DNA from: an uncultured Chlorobiaceae bacterium | GTDB lineage: Bacteria > Bacteroidota > Chlorobiia > Chlorobiales > Chlorobiaceae | NCBI GenBank assembly: GCA_903838095.1 | Contig: CAILXE010000083.1 | Span: forward strand, 1-8,689 | DNA: 8,689 nt | Direction: 5' to 3' | Shown: positions 5,527-8,689 of the stretch, in pieces | How positions within the stretch are numbered: position 1 is the stretch's first letter | Layout of the letters: every line of letters starts with the position of its first letter | Notes under the pieces: generated by a model | What the model was told of the DNA's origin: nothing | The model's input: the letters and a program-made list of their open reading frames with translations, nothing else | The model's database searches: none | Translations under genes and position numbers: made by a program

Positions 5527-8138
5527 TAACCCTCAAGGATTACCAGCGGCGCTCGTTATCGGCCCTCACCGATTATTTTGCAGCCTTTCAGCAGGATGAA
5601 AGCGCCGAAAGGGCTTATGCCACCATCACCCGGCAATCGTTTGGCGCGGCGTTATCATATCGGGAGGTGAAGGAGCTTCCGGGGCTCCCCTATATCTGTC
5701 TCAGAATGCCTACCGGCGGAGGCAAAACCATAGTTGCCAGCCATGCCATCGGTATTGCCGCCAAAGAGTTGATGCATACTGAAACTCCGGTTGTCCTCTG
5801 GCTGGTCCCCTCCAATACCATCAGGGAGCAGACCTGCAACGCCCTGAAAGATCGTAACCACCCCTACCGGCAGGCGGTTGAGGAGTCGATGCCATCGGTT
5901 GCAGTGCTGACCATGCCCGAGGCACTCTACGTCACCCGCCCGACGCTTGCCAACAATGCCACCATTATTGTCTCCACCATTCAGGCTTTCAGGGTCGATG
6001 AAACAGAGGGGCGAAAGGTCTACGAGCAATCCGGCGTTCTGATGGAGCACTTCACTGATCTTGACACTGCTCTCGCCCAAACCCTTGAAGCCTACGACAA
6101 CGGCGTGCCGATTCAGTCGCTGGCCAATCTGTTGAAAATGCACCGTCCGATTGTTATTATTGACGAAGCGCACAACTCCCGGACGCAGCTCTCCTTTGAA
6201 ACGCTTGCACGCTTCAACCCCTCCTGTATTATTGAGTTCACGGCAACACCGGCCACCGAGCACAATCCGAGCAATATCCTCTACTCAGTCTCGGCGGCAG
6301 AGCTGAAGGCGGCCCAGATGATCAAGATGCCCATACGTTTGGAAACAAGGCCAAACTGGAAGGAGCTGCTGACGGATGCCATCGCGTGCCGCAAACATCT
6401 TGAACAGCTTGCCCTTGAAGAGCAGCAGGCGACAGGCGAGTATATCAGGCCGATCATGCTCATTCAGGCACAGGCCAAAAGCCAGACGCACGAGACGCTC
6501 ACCGTTGAGGTTGTTGAGCAGTGCCTGATTGATGATTTCAATATTCCGGCGGAGCAGATTCGCCGGGCCACCGGAACCGACAAGGGGCTGGAGGGTCTTG
6601 ACCTTGCGCTGTCGAGTTGCAAGGTACGCTTTATCATTACCGTACAGGCGTTGCGAGAGGGTTGGGACTGCCCCTTTGCCTACGTTCTCTGCTCCGTTGC
6701 CGAGATGCGCTCCTCCACGGCGGTCGAACAGATTCTTGGCCGGATCATGCGGCTGCACCAGGCAACGCGTAAGCAGCGGACAGAGCTGAACATGGCCTAT
6801 GCTTTTTCAGCATCGAAAAATTTTGTTGAGGCGGCCAACGCGCTTGAAGATGCCCTGATTCAAAATGGCTTTAACCGGCAGGAGGCCAAAGAGCTGATAA
6901 CCCGTATGCCACAGGGTGAACAGGGCATGCTTGACCGCTTCTTCAAAGTGTCGGAACCTCTCGCAGAAGCGCCACTCCTTGCAGGGCTGCCCGAAACCGT
7001 GGCCAATAAATTCACCTATGACGAGTCAAGCAAAACCTGCACCTTTGTCGGCATCATGGAAGAGCCGGAGAAGTACGCGATTCTTGATTGCTGCACAACG
7101 CCGGAAGCGAGGGCAACCATCGAGCGGCTCTATCGCAAAAGTTGTGGCATACCGCCGGAACAGCCCAAAACAGCGGCTGAACGGGGCGTTGACTTCTCGG
7201 TTCCTCTCCTCTCCGTGCAGCAGGGCGACTTGTTTGAACCTTTCGAGGAGAGCCATTTTCTTGAAATTCCGTGGAGACTCTCCAAATACCCTCCGACCTT
7301 CACCGAGTCAGACTATGCAGCAAAGCAGTTTGATGGCAAGGTGATTGACATTGACGTTGACGATCGCGGCAAGGTCTCAAAGTCATTCCTCAAGGATTTG
7401 CGCCACCAGATCTCTTTTCTGGAGCCGGACAACGACGAAAGTGTGGCAGCGCTGGTTCACTGGATTGATCGCAACATCCCGAAACGCGCCGATATCTTCC
7501 CGTCAGAGAGCGGCCCCTGGCTGATTGGCGTTATTCACTATCTCCTGAACGAGAGAAATATCACCCTTCAGGAGCTTTTTCACGACAAGTACACCCTGCG
7601 CCAGAGGATTGTTGCAAAAATAGATGCCCTCCGCAAAGCCGAGCGGCAGAAAGCATATCAGGCCTTTCTTCTGCCGGAATGCGCAACCCCGATTGTGGTG
7701 ACACCAGCCCGATGCTTCAGGTTCAAACCCGACGAATACCCCTGCAACGCAAAATATCAGGGCAGCTACAAGTTTAAAAAGCACTACTACAAGGAGATTG
7801 CCTCCCTCAACGGCGAAGAGGAGGAGTGCGCCATCTACCTCGATCAACTCCCCCAAGTTGAATTCTGGGTACGCAACATCGAACGCCGCGAGTTTCACTC
7901 CTTCTGGCTCCAAACCTCCACCGACAAATTCTACCCCGACTTTGTCTGCAAACTCAAGGATGGGCGCTTTCTGGTTGTCGAATACAAAGCGGAGACATCA
8001 TGGAGCAATGAAGATTCACGCGAGAAACGTGCCTTGGGAGAGTTGTGGGAGAAACGGAGCGGAGGCGCGTGCTTGTTTGTGATGCCGAAAGGGAGGGATT
8101 TGGCGGGGATTGGGGGGAAGGTGGGTGCGAAGAACTGA
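5523..8138 (+). CDS. res: Type III restriction endonuclease subunit (Res), helicase-nuclease
   Basis: An 871-residue ATP-dependent motor and nuclease that, together with Mod, cleaves unmodified DNA. The superfamily 2 helicase motifs are all visible: Walker A MPTGGGKT at 62-69, motif Ia around VPSNTIREQ, DEAH at 214-217, TATP at 240-243, motif V LREGWDCP at 377-384 and motif VI EQILGRIMR at 402-410. Near the end a PD-(D/E)XK nuclease core is intact, with P805-D806 in FYPDFV and E820-x-K822 in VVEYKAE. The start is placed at the ATG at 5523 because it overlaps the mod stop as ATGA and has GAGGTG just upstream; a GTG six bases earlier lacks a ribosome site. Classic Res proteins are about 900-1000 residues, so this is slightly compact. 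Coupled translation should keep Res production dependent on Mod. The gene appears fully functional. Confidence 0.93.
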   Translation: MITLKDYQRRSLSALTDYFAAFQQDESAERAYATITRQSFGAALSYREVKELPGLPYICLRMPTGGGKTIVASHAIGIAAKELMHTETPVVLWLVPSNTIREQTCNALKDRNHPYRQAVEESMPSVAVLTMPEALYVTRPTLANNATIIVSTIQAFRVDETEGRKVYEQSGVLMEHFTDLDTALAQTLEAYDNGVPIQSLANLLKMHRPIVIIDEAHNSRTQLSFETLARFNPSCIIEFTATPATEHNPSNILYSVSAAELKAAQMIKMPIRLETRPNWKELLTDAIACRKHLEQLALEEQQATGEYIRPIMLIQAQAKSQTHETLTVEVVEQCLIDDFNIPAEQIRRATGTDKGLEGLDLALSSCKVRFIITVQALREGWDCPFAYVLCSVAEMRSSTAVEQILGRIMRLHQATRKQRTELNMAYAFSASKNFVEAANALEDALIQNGFNRQEAKELITRMPQGEQGMLDRFFKVSEPLAEAPLLAGLPETVANKFTYDESSKTCTFVGIMEEPEKYAILDCCTTPEARATIERLYRKSCGIPPEQPKTAAERGVDFSVPLLSVQQGDLFEPFEESHFLEIPWRLSKYPPTFTESDYAAKQFDGKVIDIDVDDRGKVSKSFLKDLRHQISFLEPDNDESVAALVHWIDRNIPKRADIFPSESGPWLIGVIHYLLNERNITLQELFHDKYTLRQRIVAKIDALRKAERQKAYQAFLLPECATPIVVTPARCFRFKPDEYPCNAKYQGSYKFKKHYYKEIASLNGEEEECAIYLDQLPQVEFWVRNIERREFHSFWLQTSTDKFYPDFVCKLKDGRFLVVEYKAETSWSNEDSREKRALGELWEKRSGGACLFVMPKGRDLAGIGGKVGAKN

Positions 8139-8689
8139 TGCGTCAACTACCATGCGTTAGAAGACGCGAAAAGAAAATTATAGATTTTAAACAAATATGA
8201 TTAGTGTTTATCACTGTAGTGCGTTAAAAATAGGTTGATGGTAAGCTTCACAAATTGATATTTCAGAATAATTATTTGCAACTTAACCCAAATCTTTGTA
8301 ATATAACAACACTACTGTCCGATTATAACTATAAATAGGTTACAAGATACCATAGTCCAAATCGTGTAATACGAATTTTTAACTTATTATATATTAGCAA
8401 CTTATCAAATCACGTGCCTTTCGGTAATGTGTAGAAAAGTGTAGAATATTATATCAAATATCATAGCTTATTTGACTGCTTTTATATTCTTAACAGGATA
8501 ATATTTAAATCAACTTTTGACTGTATAATAGATTTATTTAATATTTCGATGCGTTTGAATCTGTAAATAAGGTTTTATCAATTTTTGCATGTAATAAATA
8601 TCGAAAATTGTTATTTGTTTTAAAAATAATGAGTTAGTGCCTTATTTTATTTTCGGTATTTTGGTATATTCCACATTTTCTTTGCTATA
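8139..8689. other. 551-bp AT-rich non-coding tail
   Basis: No gene, tRNA or clear terminator is visible on either strand; frames are interrupted within a few dozen codons. A 5-bp inverted repeat GCGTC/GACGC (8140-8167) follows the res stop, but it has no T run. A small tandem repeat, GTGTAGAA twice with AA between, lies at 8429-8446. TTGACT at 8472 with GATAAT 19 bases on could be a poor promoter for a gene beyond the edge. The sharp fall in GC content after res marks a compositional border. Confidence 0.6.

Noticed and set aside
8140..8167. Inverted repeat GCGTC/GACGC after res as a terminator
   Set aside because: Five-base stem with an 18-base loop, followed by an A-rich and not T-rich stretch, so it does not fit an intrinsic terminator on the plus strand.

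Overview
The window looks like an accessory (defence and stress) stretch of a Gram-negative bacterial chromosome. I would guess a green sulfur bacterium (Chlorobi), but this rests only on protein flavour and base usage; there is no rRNA or marker gene to confirm it. Coding density is uneven, with two long AT-rich non-coding stretches around compact gene pairs.

Left part (1-1325): a truncated antitoxin-like Xre/MbcA/ParS gene reads off the left edge on the minus strand. Behind a 264-bp divergent intergenic region lies a small cation-efflux (CDF-type) membrane transporter. Its usual TM5 HxxxD metal site reads CxxxC, and it ends in a cysteine-rich tail instead of a cytoplasmic domain. Directly after its stop sits an orphan winged-helix piece, the 3' end of an AlbA_2/Fic-type gene with no front half.

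Middle (1325-3807): on the minus strand is a tightly coupled two-gene unit with an ATGA overlap. The first gene is a DUF6932-like protein carrying the residues of a nucleotidyltransferase active site. The second encodes a 305-residue protein I cannot assign. The unit is followed by 835 bp without a convincing gene but full of short repeats and palindromes. A 34-bp imperfect direct repeat (27/34) that includes the stop codon of the winged-helix piece recurs just upstream of the next gene, so the whole segment from about 1323 to 3747 may be an inserted cassette.

Right part (3808-8138): a translationally coupled type III restriction-modification operon, with an adenine methyltransferase (Mod, 572 aa) and a DEAH helicase/PD-(D/E)XK endonuclease (Res, 871 aa). 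All key motifs are intact. Base composition drops in the central, target-recognition part of mod and rises sharply in its C-terminal end and in res, as expected for an exchanged specificity segment. The last 551 bp are AT-rich and hold no gene I can support.

Taken together, the window suggests a small defence or genome-stabilisation cluster: a TA antitoxin, a type III R-M system, and between them an intact nucleotidyltransferase two-gene module. That module is the best candidate for an undescribed system.
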